A DNA stretch of 64,000 nt from Rhabdophis nuchalis (GCA_039707465.1 CM077647.1:175518663-175582662), one strand, 5' to 3'; shown: positions 9,651-21,113, counted from the stretch's first letter. Notes: a model not told the origin generated them from the letters alone. Numbers and translations are program-made.

Positions 9651-10549
9651 ATATGGACAACTGTTTTCAATGTTCAGAAGATTATTATCCAAATAAAGAA
9701 AAGAAAGGATGTATCCCAAAACTGGTGGTGTTTCTAACCTTTGAAGAAACTCTAGGAGTTGGTTTAACTTCAGGAGCTCTTTCTTTCTTCTTCTTGACAT
9801 CTGGGGTATTTGGAACTTTTATTAAGCACAGGGATACTCCCATTGTGAGAGCCAACAACCGTTCCCTCACATACACCCTACTGGTCTCTCTCCAGCTCTG
9901 TTTTCTCTCCTCTATGTTGTTTCTCAGCCAATCTAGCAGAGTGACCTGCCTTCTCCGTCAACCAATGTTTGGCATCACCTTCTCAGTAGCCATTTCTAGT
10001 GTACTGGCCAAAACCATCACTGTGGTTGTGGCTTTCATGGCCACTAAACCGGGATCTAAGTTGAGAAAATGGGTTGGGAAACGATTGGCTCTTTCTACTG
10101 TCCTTTCCGGTTCTATCATCCAAGTATGTATTTGTATTGTTTGGTTGTCGACATCTCCTCCATTTCCTGAGATGGACAAGAACTCAGAGCACCAAGAAAT
10201 GATTTTGCAATGCAATGAGGGGTCATCTGTCTTCTTCTTCTGTGTCTTGGGCTACATGGGTATCTTGGCCATTGCCAGCTTTATTGTGGCTTTCCTTGCC
10301 CGTAAATTACCTGACAGCTTTAACGAAGCCAAGTTCATCACCTTCAGCATGTTGGCCTTCTGCAGTGTGTGGATCTCCTTCTTTCCAGCCTATCTGAGCA
10401 CAAAAGGAAAAGCCATGGTAGCTGTGGAGGTCTTCTCCATCTTGGCCTCCAGTGCTGCATTACTAGGATGCATATTTCTGCCCAAATGCTACATCGTGGT
10501 TTTCAGACCTAACTTAAACCACAGAGAACAACTCATAAAGAGGAATTAA
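9651..10549 (+). CDS. V2R gene A, exon 6 (seven-helix domain)
   Basis: 899 nt from the acceptor TTTAG to a TAA stop (10547-10549). It starts with the last three linker cysteines (CFQC, GC) and then encodes seven hydrophobic segments of the class C GPCR core. The V2R hallmark [20 protein letters not shown] is present, followed by [11 protein letters not shown] and the short tail [11 protein letters not shown]. Class C V2Rs signal through Go in vomeronasal neurons (family knowledge). It differs from gene C exon 6 by one synonymous base (C at 10324, T at 54490). All exons of gene A in the window are open, so it may be functional if its upstream exons are. Confidence 0.95.
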
Positions 10550-11081
10550 TACTCCAAGTGCACATGTGTAAATCTGAACTAGACTGTGTTGTTCCTCTAT
10601 ACATTGTCAAACACTATGTGGTTAGTGGGGTTTTATGCATAATTTTGTATTCATTTATTTTTTGTCATGTTTATGTAGTATATATTGGAGGTGGTGACCC
10701 TTTGGGACCAGTATGCAGCAACATTTCATGTTAAGGTATGATGCACATTCAAAGTGATAATAAAGTTGTTCCAACTTCCTATTTTCACCATTTCCCAAGA
10801 TTCTTTAATCTTATTCTTTCCCCATTTCAACCATCAATTTGAACTTGACTTTGATAATCTAGGTGTCTTGGTTCTTGTTAGGATATTTCAGATATTGACT
10901 CAAGCAATGTTCAATGTTTGCAGAGACATTTTCATGGTTTTCATACTTTCAAGTCATAAAGCACCACTTAAATATATTTGCTCATTGCCATTTTATGAAT
11001 ATATATTTAATGTAGTATTATAGGATATCAGTTTTAGATTTGTTACGCTTATTTAGATTTGTGAAAGCTTATTGAGTTTGT
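10550..11081 (+). promoter_or_regulatory. Gene A 3' UTR and flank with poly(A) signal
   Basis: An AATAAA at 10759-10764 lies about 210 bases after the stop. From roughly 10790 to 10990 the flank is homologous to the flank of gene B (26260-26450), so the duplicated unit extends past the gene. No other gene seen. Confidence 0.6.
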
Positions 11082-11630
11082 TGTGGCCCACCGTCAGCAC
11101 AGCTGGCAGCAGAGTTGGAAAATGAGGAGGTTGGGGAGAAATATGGGCCAGTCCTGGGGGCTGAGGAAAGCTCAGTCAAGAGCTCTGCATTGGAGACATA
11201 GAGGGAGTTAGACAACAGTAAGGCAGAGCTGCTGGAAGATAAGAACAACTAAGAAAGCAGGGTCAATTTAGGAGTAAAGCCACACCTTGTAGGTAATTGC
11301 CCCCTCCCATAGGAAACAAAAAAGGAACGAACAGGGAGCAGGCTTTTGCAGGAAACCATTCGTTCATTTAGCCAGTTCAAGAGTGGAAAGTTCTGTATGT
11401 GACTATAAGAGACTCTGTGCCAAGTTTTGCCTTGCCCTGCATTTGGAAACTAGTTATATGGCAGCTCTCTAAGTGAGATAAGGTTTGTGTTGATAAATAT
11501 TCCTTGGAAAGACTGTTTGCTAAGTCTTGCTGACTGTGAATAAAAGGAATTCACAGTCATGTAAATAAAAGAGGTTTTGCTGGGACCAAGACTCTGCTTC
11601 TTGGTTTTTAAGGAAGCCTGGGTCAGAAGA
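11082..11630 (+). repeat. LTR-like repeat, second copy (549 bp)
   Basis: Starts TGTGGCCCACC and ends GGGTCAGAAGA. It is similar in order to 8957-9587, including the 'gggccagtcc' block, 'gaataaaaggaattcacagt' and the terminal AATAAA. The B-C spacer keeps only its last ~100 bp (33141-33241). Confidence 0.5.
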
Positions 11631-11964
11631 ATCTCATACATTTAACTGCATGTTACAATAGACTTTCATACTGGGGTATAACCTTTTGCTCTCTGTCCAT
11701 AAATCTGTTTTCATTGCAACCTGTTTTCAGATTTCAATAATATAGGGAAAATGATGAAATGAAATTAAATGTATTTTTCCTTCTGCTTCATCCTTTATTC
11801 AAATTTGTGCTGACCATAGACCATATAAAGAGTAATTTGAATTGGTTTGGAATTAAAAGTCTGGCATCTTTTCAATAACAGCAAAGGTGAAATCCAGTGC
11901 AAATTATAGGGGGACGTGCATATCCCTCACTGATAGTGGGAGGAACAATAAAGATAAAAATATC
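11631..11964. other. Spacer shared between units, no gene seen
   Basis: Unique-looking A/T-rich sequence, near-identical to 33242-33574 and 55794-56127. No feature recognised. Confidence 0.5.
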
Positions 11965-12363
11965 CAAAAAAGCTGCCAAAAAAGCCTACACAATTCTGGG
12001 CTGCATAAACAGAGGGATAGAATCTAGATCACGTGAAGTGTTAATGCCACTGTATAGTGCCTTGGTAAGACCACACTTGGAATACTGCATACAGTTTTGG
12101 TCGCCACGATGTAGAAAAGACGTGGAGACTCTGGAAAGAGTGCAGAGAAGAGCAACCAAGATGATTAGGGGATTGGAGACTAAAACAAATGAAGAACGGT
12201 TGCAGGAGCTAGATATGTCTAGTTTGATGAATAGAAGGACCAGGGGAGACATGATAGCAGTGTACCGATATCTCAGAGGGTGCCACAAAGAAGAGGGAGT
12301 CAAACTATTCTCCAAGGCACCTGGGTGCAGGACAAGAAGCAATGGGTGGAAACTAACCCTCTA
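11965..12363 (+). repeat. CR1 LINE fragment, RT C-terminal region
   Basis: A readable frame encodes the CR1 ORF2 C-terminal segment (LYSALVRPHLEYCIQFWSP.., [34 protein letters not shown]). It is 5'- and 3'-truncated. In the paralogous spacer (33575-33985) this position holds the start of a TIR element instead, so the fragment replaced sequence here. Confidence 0.8.
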
Positions 12364-12748
12364 AACGCCTTGTTTCTTGTGAAAAGCAGTCATACAGATA
12401 GTTTGGGAGGCCTCCAAAGTGCTCTTGTGGGCTTGGGGTGGAGCCAAAATGAGCAAAAAAAATTGGCCCATTTTTCACAAAAACAGGGTTTTTGGGTTTC
12501 TTCTGCCAAAAACAGTGCATACATAGCCTTTAGGAGGCTTGTAGAGTGCTCTTGCGGGGTGGGGGGCAAAAATGCAATGAGCCCATTTCCACTCATTTTT
12601 GCCCTCTCCAACCCCCAGGAGCACTTTGCACATCCATTTTTGTGAAGGGACAGAGTTTTGGGGGTCCAAAAATGCTGTATTCACTGTATAAGACACACTC
12701 CCTCTCTTTTGGTGGAAAAAGATGCATCTCATACTTTGAAAAAGTATA
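12364..12748. mobile_element. TIR (MITE-like) element, 5' truncated
   Basis: Corresponds to the 3' part of the element at 33625-34452, ending 'gcatctcatactttgaaaaa'. The 5' inverted repeat was lost where the CR1 fragment lies. Confidence 0.5.
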
Positions 12749-12810
12749 TAGTATATAGGTAGGAAGGTAGGAATGGAGAGAGAGAAAGAAAAAGAGATGG
12801 GCAGACAGAG

Positions 12811-13610
12811 ATTTAGATTTAGATTTCGTTATATTTGTATCCCGCACCTATCTTCTACTAAAGGACCCAGGGTGGAGCACAGGAATTTCAAAACACAATA
12901 TACAATACAAAATACATAACGTCCTAAAACCCTATTAAACTTAATAGCCCTGTGCTAAAAAATATTATTTAAAAAACCCTCTAATTAAATTTTTTTACAA
13001 CTAACACTCAGTCATTTATCGGGTGGTTACCCTAAGCTGGCTTGATGGAATAGGTGCGTTTTCAAATGCTGGCGGAAAAGGTGGTACGGAGATCGGGACG
13101 CAGGTTGTTTCAGAGGGTAGGGCCGGCCAAAGAGAAGGCCCTTCCCCTTGGCGGCGCCAACCGGCATTGCCCGGCCGACGGCACCCGGAGAAGACCCTCT
13201 CTATGGGAGCGGATCGGTCGAAGGGATGTATGAGGCAGGAGACGGTCTCGCATATAACTAGGCCCCGAGCCATGGAGCACTTTAAAGAAGGTGATCAACA
13301 CCTTGAAGCGTACCTGAACGGCCACAGGCAGCCAGTGCAGCTCGCGCAGGACAGGTGTTATATGGGAACGCCTTGAGGCTCCAATAATCACCCACGCGGC
13401 CGCATTCTGAACTAGCTGCAACCTTCGGGTGTACCACAAGGGGAGCCCCATGTAGAGAGCATTAGAGTAGTCCAGACGGGATGTGACCAGTGCTTGAGTG
13501 ACTGTGCGATGGGCATCCCGGTCTAGTAAGGTGCACAAGTAACTGGCGAACCAGGCGTACCTGGTAAAATGCCCTCCTGGCCACGGCTGTGACATGTTCC
13601 TCCATGTGAG
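12811..13610 (-). mobile_element. L2 LINE 3' end insertion
   Basis: A 5'-truncated L2 on the minus strand. The frame 13595-13110 encodes DRDAHRTVTQALVTSRLDYSNALYMG.. and LQLVQNAA, the L2 RT C-terminus, then the 3' UTR with a (GATTTA)n-like tail. The paralogous spacer has an empty site at 34505-34520 (..gatagagaggctgag..). Confidence 0.85.
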
Positions 13611-14030
13611 AGGCTGAGTATCTATGGACCTTTCTCCCCACAGTTAAGTGAATCACTGCAGTTGTTAAATTAGTAACTCTGAATGTTAAGTGAGACTGGC
13701 TTGCCCATTTGCTTGACAAGAAGGTCGCAAAAGGGGATCAGGTGATGCCAGGACACTGCAACCATTGTAAATACAAGTCAGTTGCCAAATGTCTTCATTT
13801 AATCATGTGACCATGAGGATGGTGCAATGGTCATAAGTATGAAAAATGGCCATCAGTTACCTTTTTCAGTGCTGGTGTAGCTCTTTGCTGCCCACCACAA
13901 GTTCACACTCCCTGCATTTCTAAAACAGTAAAACAGAGCTCTGTCTTCTACTATTAAGCTGATGATCTGAAGAGAGATGCTGCAAATAAATCTTAGGCTA
14001 CAATTCCTCTTTTCTCCTTCTATGCTCTAT
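13611..14030. repeat. Probable non-autonomous DNA-transposon-like repeat
   Basis: The sequence from 'gttaagtgaatcactgcag' through 'ggtcataagtatgaaaaatg' has the look of a short interspersed element common in squamates and is shared with 34516-34925. I cannot place it in a family from sequence alone. Confidence 0.3.
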
Positions 14031-14660
14031 CATCGTGATGGCGAACCTATGGCATGTGTAGCGCAGGTGGCATGCGGAGGCCTCTCTACCTGCACCTGAG
14101 CCCCAGCTGAGCTCCACCAATCATGATGGCCAGCTTATTTTAGGGTCTCTACAAACACTATACAAGCCATTGACATACATCCAACAGGAACAGGAAGTAC
14201 CTCACAGGAACAAATGGAGGTAAATCCTAGAGAGGCGGGAAATGCATCACTGAACAATGGAGATGAATGCTAGAGAGGAGTAAAACTGCCGACATAATTC
14301 CTGTAATAGTGTAGCATGCACAGTGGGGAGCGCGGTGGGATGCAGCCCCCCACATGCCATTTTTGGTCCCAGGAGGCTTCAGGGAGGCCTGCTAAGGCCC
14401 AAAATGGGGTGCAGGAGGTTGTGCATCCTAGTTTGTGAGTTTTTCAATATTATTCTGTTCAGCAATGAAAGAAAATGAAATGTGATGATGTAAATGAGAA
14501 AGGGAAGGGAGAGGAGGAAAGAGGAGGGTGAAAAAGAGGAGGAGGAGGACGAGAAGAAGAAGGAGGAAGAAGAAGAAGCCAGAAGGAGGAGGAGACCATA
14601 GTAAGACCTAAAGTTTCCTGTCCATTTCTAAATAGAATAAAACAACTTAATGCTTTCTCA
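14031..14660. repeat. Older MITE-like remnant and GA-rich tract
   Basis: 14037-14400 carries 'gtgatggcgaacctatggca', resembling the hAT-type terminus seen at 35047. The equivalent of the 35047 insertion point (14125-14135, 'cttattttagggtc') is empty here. At 14480-14600 there is a GA-rich (GAG/GAAGAA)n tract. No gene. Confidence 0.4.
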
Positions 14661-14863
14661 TCTATATAAATAAAAATGTAACTGAGTTTGTTCAAAATTG
14701 CTAAACTCCAAAACTACTACACCAAAGGTAAGTAGGTAGGTATGTAAGTAGAGGGATAGAGTGAGAAATACAGTAGGTAGGTAGGTAGGTAGGTAGGTAG
14801 GTAGGTAGGTAGGTAGGTGGATAGAGAGTGAGAGGGAGAAATACAGTAGGTAGGTAGGTAGGT

Positions 14864-14894
<31 letters not shown>

Positions 14895-15043
14895 AATACA
14901 GTAGTTAGGTAAGTAGGTAGACGGAGAGAATAAGTAATACAGTAGGTAGGTAGGTTGGGGGTTATAGGATTGTTGTGTGTACACAGGTTGGTTGGCCATT
15001 TAACCAGACTAGGCCACAGCAACGAGTGGCTGAGTACAGCTAG
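14661..15043 (+). mobile_element. Helitron-like element, internally deleted copy
   Basis: Same ends as 7451-7949: TCTATATAAATAAAAATG after A, and GTACAGCTAG before T. A hairpin (GGCCAC..GTGGC) lies about 10 bases before the end. It sits at the orthologous position of 38041-38895 but lacks that copy's GC-rich interior. A long (GTAG)n tract fills 14730-14970. Confidence 0.62.
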
Positions 15044-15074
15044 TATCTAATATAATCAAAAGATTCAGCCAACT

Positions 15075-16292
15075 ACCTCTCTGGTCGGTCACAATATGTG
15101 TTGACGGGAGGGCAGAGTTCGACCTCGAGGCCCCTCTTATGCGGGGTTCCTCAGGGGTCGGTCCTCTCGCCCCTCCTTTTCAACACATATATGAAGCCGC
15201 TGGGTGAGATAATCCGTGGTTTTGGGGTGGAGTACCATCTGTACGCTGATGACACTCCGCTGTACATATCCACCCCAGACCACCCCAATGATACCGCCAA
15301 AGTGCTGTCCCGGTGTTTGGAGGCCGTACGGATCTGGATGGGTTGTAACAAACTCAAGCTCAACCCTGCCAAGACTGAGTGGCTGTGGTTTCCGGCACCC
15401 CGGTTCAGCCAGATTACTCCAACTCTGGCCATTGGGGGCGAAACACTGGCCCCCGTGGAGAGGGCGCGCAATTTGGGTGTCCTCCTGGATTCCCGGCTGT
15501 CCATGGAAGCCCATCTGGCGGCCGTGGCCAGGGGGGCATTTCATCAGGTATGCCTGATGCGCCAATTGTGCCCCTTACTGGACCAGGCTGCCCTTTGCAC
15601 AGTCACTCAAGCTATTGTGACGCCCCACTCGACTACTGTAATGATCTCTACATGGGGCTTCCCTTGAGGTGCACTCGAAAGATACAGTTAGTCAAAAACG
15701 AAGCCGCGCGGGTGATTATGGGAGCCACTAGATGCTCCCACATAACATCGATTCTGCGCGAGCTGAATTGGCTTCCTGTGGCCTTTCGGGTGCGCTTCAA
15801 GGTTTTGACAACCATCTTTAAAGCGCTCCATATCTCGGGGCCTAGTTATATGCGAGACCGCCTCCTGCCCCATACATCCCTTAGACCGATACGCTCCCAC
15901 AGAGAGGGCCTTCTCAGGGTGCCGTCGGCCGGACAATGCCGACTGGCGACACCCAGGGTAAGAGCCTTCTCTGTGGCGGGCCCAGCCCTTTGGAACGACC
16001 TACCCCCCGAATTACGTACCATCACCGACCTCCACCTCTTCCGCCAATGTCTAAAGACATACCTGTTCCAACAAGCCGGCCTAGCCTAACCGCCCATGGA
16101 GACTTTTTTAAACAGTTTTAAATTGGGAATTTTAAAATTTTGGTTTTAGCATAGGATAAGACAGTTTAATCTATATTTTAAATTTTGTATTTTTTGTATT
16201 CTGTATGTTTTTTAAATTTCCTGTGCGCCACCCTGGGTCCTCTGCAGAGAAGGGCGGGATATAAATATAAATAAAATTAAAATAAATAAATA
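15075..16292 (+). mobile_element. L2 LINE insertion (RT to 3' end)
   Basis: 5'-truncated L2 with RT box YADD (YHLYADDTPLYIST), LNPAKTEWLW, the C-terminal LPHTSLRPIRSHREGL segment and a 3' UTR ending in (ATAA)n. A frameshift lies around 15500-15660. AACT flanks both sides (15071-15074, 16293-16296). The spacer between B and C shows the uninterrupted site at about 38921-38930 (ccaactgatac). Confidence 0.88.
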
Positions 16293-16394
16293 AACTGATA
16301 CACTATGGAAGAAAAAACTATCAACTTTTGTTTGTTTGCTACCCATCTCATGGTTCATGTGATTCCAAGGGTTTACATCATCAGATATCCCTTC

Positions 16395-17110
16395 CCTTCT
16401 AAGGGGGTCTGCAAGGAAGAAGGGGCAACACGATTACCGAAGCATCTGAAGGTTGGAAAATAAGCAATGAATAGAAACCGATCAAGCAGAGAAACAACCT
16501 AGTTCTATGCGAGACCGCCTCTTGCCCCATACAACCCTTAGACCGATACGCTCCCACAGAGAGGGCCTCCTCAGGGTGCCGTCGGGTGGACAGTGCCGAC
16601 TGGTGACACCAAGGGGAAGAGCCTTCTCTGTGGCGGGCCCAGCCCTTTGGAACGACTTACCCCCTGAAATTCGCACCATCTCCGACTTCCGCCTCTTCCG
16701 CAAGTGTCTAAAGACACATCTGTTCCATCTAGCTGGCCTAGCGTAACCCCCATTACTGATTCTTAAATAGTTTTAAATTTTGGGATTTTAATTTGTTTTT
16801 TAGCGCAGGATTTTATTAGAATAGGTTTTTCAAAATTTTATATGTTTTATATGTATTTTTAGTATTCCTGTGCGCCGCCCTGAGTTTGGAGAAGGGCGGG
16901 GTATAAATTTAATAAAATAAAAATAAAAAACCTAGAACTAAGGAGAAAATTTCTAACAGGGAGAAGACTCAATCAGTGGAACAAATTGCATTGGGAAGTT
17001 GTGTGTGCCTTTTAAGAGACTGGACAGCCATTGATCAGAAATAATATAGGCCTCCTGTATGAGAAGGGGTGGATGAGATGACCTGCAACGTGTCTTCCAA
17101 CATGATTACT
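16395..17110 (+). repeat. CR1 LINE 3' relic, split by an L2 insertion
   Basis: 16395-16502 and 16936-17110 join into one degenerate CR1 C-terminal region and 3' tail (RNNLELRRKFLT.. across the joint). The uninterrupted version is at 39030-39310. Confidence 0.75.
16503..16928 (+). mobile_element. L2 LINE short 3' insertion with 7-bp target duplication
   Basis: Encodes only MRDRLLPHTTLRPIRSHREG.. and the L2 3' UTR with an A-rich (AATAAAA) end. AACCTAG is duplicated at 16496-16502 and 16929-16935. The empty site is at 39126-39132, where AACCTAG occurs once. Confidence 0.9.
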
Positions 17111-17694
17111 GTAACATCTTAAAATAAGCCAATCACATAATATAATATCTATGCACCTTAATGTTATGCAAGGAAGGTGGACAGCACTTATCATTCGTTG
17201 TAAAAAATAAAATAAGTTTCAAAAATCAAATGCACTGTTTATTGCAAATTCCCCTCTGTACATTTTATTAGCAGGTGTGCACTTGGGGAAAAAAAAGAGG
17301 CAGCCACTTATTCTTTCACAAAAATAATGATCTCCAGCAGTATTCACCATATTTATTAACTAGACAAAACAACAAAGACTGCACAGGAGACTGCTTCAAT
17401 TCAACAACAATCAACATATCTGTATGGTTATAAGAAGTCAAGGGAGATTGGCACAAGGGTGATAATGGCTGTGTCACAACCATTGCTATGTACATTTGTT
17501 CTCCATCGCTTCAAACCCTGATGATATTCAAGGCACCAATTTGGACTCTCATGGATTTTCAATAGACAGTGGTGGATTTTTTTGATTAGGTGCTCTCTCA
17601 GATAGAAACTTTAGATTCTTCACAGGATTCACCATTGGAATAATAGAAAATTCCTTCTGATTTAGGAGAGGATGGAAGAGAGACAATTCTAAGA
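17111..17694 (+). promoter_or_regulatory. 5' flank of V2R gene B (putative promoter and 5' UTR)
   Basis: Conserved among the three visible gene starts (also 39311-39893 and 61251-61832) up to the ATG. I see no unmistakable core promoter, so no start site is called. No other gene. Confidence 0.35.
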
Positions 17695-17897
17695 ATGAAG
17701 ATATTGTTCCTCTTGATGCTTCTGGTGAAGAAAATAATAACTCTGCCCTGCCCTGCGAGTGATGTTTTCCTTGTTCCTCATGAGTGGTATCAGCCTGGTG
17801 ACCTCGTCATTGGTGGGATGGCGTCCCACATCATTTACAATTTCTATGAAATGAAGTTTAAGGAAAATCCTGCTATAAAACCTTATGACTTACCAAA
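17695..17897 (+). pseudogene. V2R gene B, exon 1 (start and signal peptide)
   Basis: ATG at 17695 opens MKILFLLMLLVKKIITLPC, a signal-peptide-like hydrophobic start, followed by the V2R N-terminus (YQPGDLVIGGMASHI). The exon holds 67 codons plus 2 bases and ends at donor GTAAGT (17898). The exon itself is intact and its protein is identical to gene D exon 1. It is typed as pseudogene because exons 3 and 6 of the same gene are broken. Confidence 0.9.
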
Positions 17898-18002
17898 GTA
17901 AGTGTGTGTGTTTCTTTTTTCAAATCTTAATAAGTTCCCCCTAAATTGCTTATATGAGTAAAATGTTTTCAACAGAAATGTAGGTATTATGTGTAACCTA
18001 TG

Positions 18003-18415
18003 TGTCAGGGTTCCAAATAGCATCTGAAAGTAAATCAGAGTCCAAGGCAAAATATTGCTCAAAGTTCCAATTTATTAAGAGAGCCACGTTGGCACATCCG
18101 GTAAAACCTGAATCTGAAAGCTTCCTAGTTTTCCCCACCTAGTTGAAAGATCAAGATCTTGCCCCCACAAGTCCATCAAATGGTCCAATCTTCCAGTGCC
18201 ATGCTGGCAGTTCCACCCAACCAGTTCCAGTCAGGTGTAGAAGTGCAAAGACAAAGGATGACCTTGGCTTTCTAGAAAGAATTTTGTTATGTCTACATAT
18301 CATCTAACACCATACAATCTCCCCTCCCATTTTCCCACAATAGAAAATGCATATTAGAATAATAGAAAGTGTGACAGGCCAAAGATCCAAAAGAAAGATA
18401 GCTGTAGGCCTGACA
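18003..18415. mobile_element. Solo LTR in gene B intron 1
   Basis: 413 bp, from TGTCAGGG to CCTGACA (matching inverted ends), flanked by 5-bp CTATG duplications (17998-18002, 18416-18420). No internal region, so probably LTR-LTR recombination. It is present at the same place in genes C and D. Confidence 0.85.
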
Positions 18416-18420
18416 CTATG

Positions 18421-18640
18421 TAAAAAGCTGTGGTGGTGCAGCAGTTAGAATGAAGACTATAAATGAATGCTTTCTCCAGGAGTTCAATCCTGAGGGGCTC
18501 AAGGTTGTTTCAGCCTTTGATTCTTCCAAGGTTAGTAAAATGAGAAGCCAGATTGCTGGAGGCAATATGTAAGGCACTTAGAGATGGCAGTATAAGTCAA
18601 GCAGTACATTTGCTATTGCTGTTGCTGTATCTAATCATCC
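18421..18640 (+). repeat. tRNA-derived SINE
   Basis: Begins 'agctgtggtggtgcagcag', a box A-like tRNA head, with box B-like 'gttcaatcctg', and ends 'ctattgctgttgctgt'. It belongs to the same family as 19928-20162 on the other strand. Directly adjoins the solo LTR duplication. Confidence 0.7.
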
Positions 18641-18869
18641 CGGTCTATTTTAAGTAATGGGAAATAAAACCATTTTCTTTACTTTATGTCAAAGTGTTTG
18701 GCATATAATATATGAGACTTTAGTGCAAAAAAATCTTTTGAAGAACATTTAGTGAGTTTTAGGTAATTTTTTTAAAAAAATCTTCATTTTCACTATTAAC
18801 AAAACATGCATATAATAAACGACATAATTTTGGTGAATTGTGAAACAAGTTAGAAAAAATGGGTGAGAG

Positions 18870-19741
18870 AATAAATTTGCAGATGACACCAAACTGGCAG
18901 GAATAGCCAACACGCCAGGAGATAGGCTTAAGATACAGAAGGATCTCGACAGACTTGAAAATTGGGCACTATCTAACACAATGAAATTCAATGGTGAAAA
19001 AAGTAAGGTTCTACATTTAGGCAAGAAAAACAATATGCACAGGTACAGTATAGGTGGTATCTTGCTCAATAGTAGTAACTGTGAGAGGGATCTTGGAATC
19101 CTAGTGGACAATGGTTTAAATAGGAGCCAGCAGAGTGCAGCAGCTGCCAAAAAAGCCAACACAGTTCGAGGCTACATATACAGAGGGATAGAATCAAGAT
19201 CACGAGAAGTGTTAATATCACTTTATAATGCCTTGGTAAGGCTATACTTGCAATACGGCATTCAGTTTTAGTCACCACGATGTAGAAAAGATGTGGAGAC
19301 TCTAGAAAGAGTGCAGAGAAGAGCAACAAAGTTGATTAGGGGACTGTAGACTAAAACATATGAAGAATGGTTGTAGGAACTGGGTATGTCTACTTTAATG
19401 AAAAGAAGGACTAGGGGAGAGATGATTGCAGTGTTCCAATATCTCAGGGGTTGTCACAAAGAAGAGGGAGTCAAGCTATTCTCCAAGGCACCTGAGGGTA
19501 GAACAAGAAGGAATGGGTGGACTAATCAAGGAGAGAAGCAACTTAGAACTGAGGAGAAATTTCCTGACAGTTAGAACAATTAATCAGTGGAACAGCTTAC
19601 CTTTAGAAGTTGTAAATGCTCCAACACTGGAAGTCTTTAAGAAGATGTTGGATAACCATTTGTCTGAAATAGCATAGGGTTTCCTGACTAGAAGACATCC
19701 AAGGTCCCTTCCAAGTTTGCTCTTGTATTGTATTGTATTAA
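18870..19741 (+). repeat. CR1 LINE, RT catalytic box to 3' end
   Basis: The frame starts at KFADDTKLAG (the RT catalytic FADD), then [49 protein letters not shown] and NFLTVRTINQWNSLPLEV, with several stops. It ends in 'ggtcccttccaag' and a short (TTGTA)n tail. It occupies intron 1 in genes B, C and D, so it predates the array. Confidence 0.9.
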
Positions 19742-19927
19742 ATGTGTACCATGAGAAAAGCACTGGGTTGTTTTTTTTTTGTTTCTAGTAGGAGATATTT
19801 GTTGCAAACCATGGAAATATTGTATATAAAAAACAGAATTGATCTTTGTACAAATTATTGAGCCTTTTGGAAACCCTATTATCTTCCTACTTCTGTCAGA
19901 GAAAAGTTTGTTATTAACATAGATATA

Positions 19928-20162
19928 ATAGCAATAGTGTTTATATTTATATGCTGCTTTACAGTGCTTTACAGCCCTCTCTAACCAGTTTTACAGAGTC
20001 AGCATATTGCCCCCAACAATTTGCATCCTCCTTTTACCAACCTCAGAAAGATGGAAGGCTGAGTCAACCTTCAGCCTGGTGAGATTTGGACTGCAGGCAG
20101 CCTGCAAGCTGCAGAAGTAGCCTGCAGTACTGCACTCTAACCATTTCGCCACTGTGGCTCAT
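19928..20162 (-). repeat. tRNA-derived SINE
   Basis: On the minus strand the head reads 'agtggcgaaatggttagag' (box A-like), with a box B-like 'gtccaaatctc' and a 3' end rich in 'ataaatataaa'. It lies just upstream of exon 2 and is shared with gene C (42141-42374). Confidence 0.75.
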
Positions 20163-20224
20163 AATGCCATTTTATGCGAACTCTCAGTTTTCTTTCTTAA
20201 CTGGCGTATTTAAATTCTTTGCAG

Positions 20225-20516
20225 TATCATCACCAAATTTCATCAACACGTCCTCACCTTGGCCTTTGCTGTGAAGGAGATCAATGAGGACTCCCAGATC
20301 TTACCTAACATCACTCTCGGGTTCCACATCTATGACAGTTATTACCATCCAAGGATGACCTATCGCACCACTCTGGACCTGCTTTTCAAATCCCAGGAAT
20401 TTGTCCCTAACTACAGATGTGATAACCAGAAGAAACTCATGGCTATCATTGGAGGATTGAGTTTTGATACATCATTTTATATAGCAGAAATTACAGGTTT
20501 CTTCAAGATTCCACAA
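20225..20516 (+). pseudogene. V2R gene B, exon 2
   Basis: 292 nt between acceptor ..TTTGCAG and donor GTAAGT. Its first base completes a codon split after exon 1. It encodes HQHVLTLAFAVKEINEDSQILPN and ends GFFKIPQ. This is the first part of the extracellular ligand-binding (Venus flytrap) fold. The exon is intact and nearly identical to gene C exon 2 (one Thr/Ala difference near its start). Confidence 0.92.
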
Positions 20517-20766
20517 GTAAGTTCTGATAGAGGTTGAAAAGAAAATTGTTAATCTTATGGATGTTGTGGAACAATTAATATGAATCAAAAATTAGGTTTA
20601 GGTTTGTGTTAAGATGTTCTGCATGGCTTGAGGTCTAATACTTAGCTGTTTTTTTCTGGAACTACAATGCCAGTTACATGAAGTAAGTGTCGGAGGACAT
20701 TTCAATAGCTGAGGGAAGACTTGAATGTGTACTCCATATTTCGTGGAATACTTCAGATACATAAAA

Positions 20767-21113
20767 GGTAAAGATAATGGTTCCCCTCGCACATATGTAC
20801 TAGTTGTTCTCAACTCTAGGGGGTTGTACCCATCTCCATTTCAAAGCCAAAGAGCCAGGGCTGTCTGAAGATGTCTCCATGGTCATGTGGCTAAACACTG
20901 ACGACTCACAGAGCGCTGTTACCTTCCCACCAAAGGTGGTCCCTATTTTTCTACTTGCATTTTTACATGCTTTCGAACTGCTAGATTGGCAGAAGCTGTA
21001 ACAATTAACAGAAGCTCACGCTGTTATGCAAAGCTAGGGATTCGAACTGCCAAACTAACAACCTTTCTGATGGACAAGCTCAGTGTCTTAGCCACTCAGC
21101 CCCCATGTCCCTC
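20767..21113 (-). repeat. Sauria-type SINE in gene B intron 2
   Basis: The minus strand shows a tRNA-like head ('gctgagtggctaagacactg', box B-like 'gttcgaatccc') and the diagnostic 3' end with 'cacatatgtgcgaggg' followed by 'ttatctttacc'. Sauria SINEs are known from squamates. Shared with gene C. Confidence 0.88.

Noticed and set aside
13110..13595. Open frames of 120-425 codons in L2 and CR1 regions as host genes
   Set aside because: Their readings are LINE reverse transcriptase C-termini with 3' UTR tails, truncations and target duplications.
14730..14990. Long antisense open frames rich in LPTYLPTY / SLSLSL repeats (also at 7600-7900, 38520-38840, 58830-59150)
   Set aside because: They are translations of (GTAG)n and (GA)n simple repeats inside Helitron-like elements, with no gene context.
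17111..17694. Specific promoter elements upstream of V2R exon 1
   Set aside because: The region is conserved between units simply because it is duplicated; no motif stands out enough to call.
19928..20162. tRNA genes at SINE heads (also 20767-21113, 18421-18640)
   Set aside because: Only box A/B-like fragments of SINEs; no full cloverleaf.
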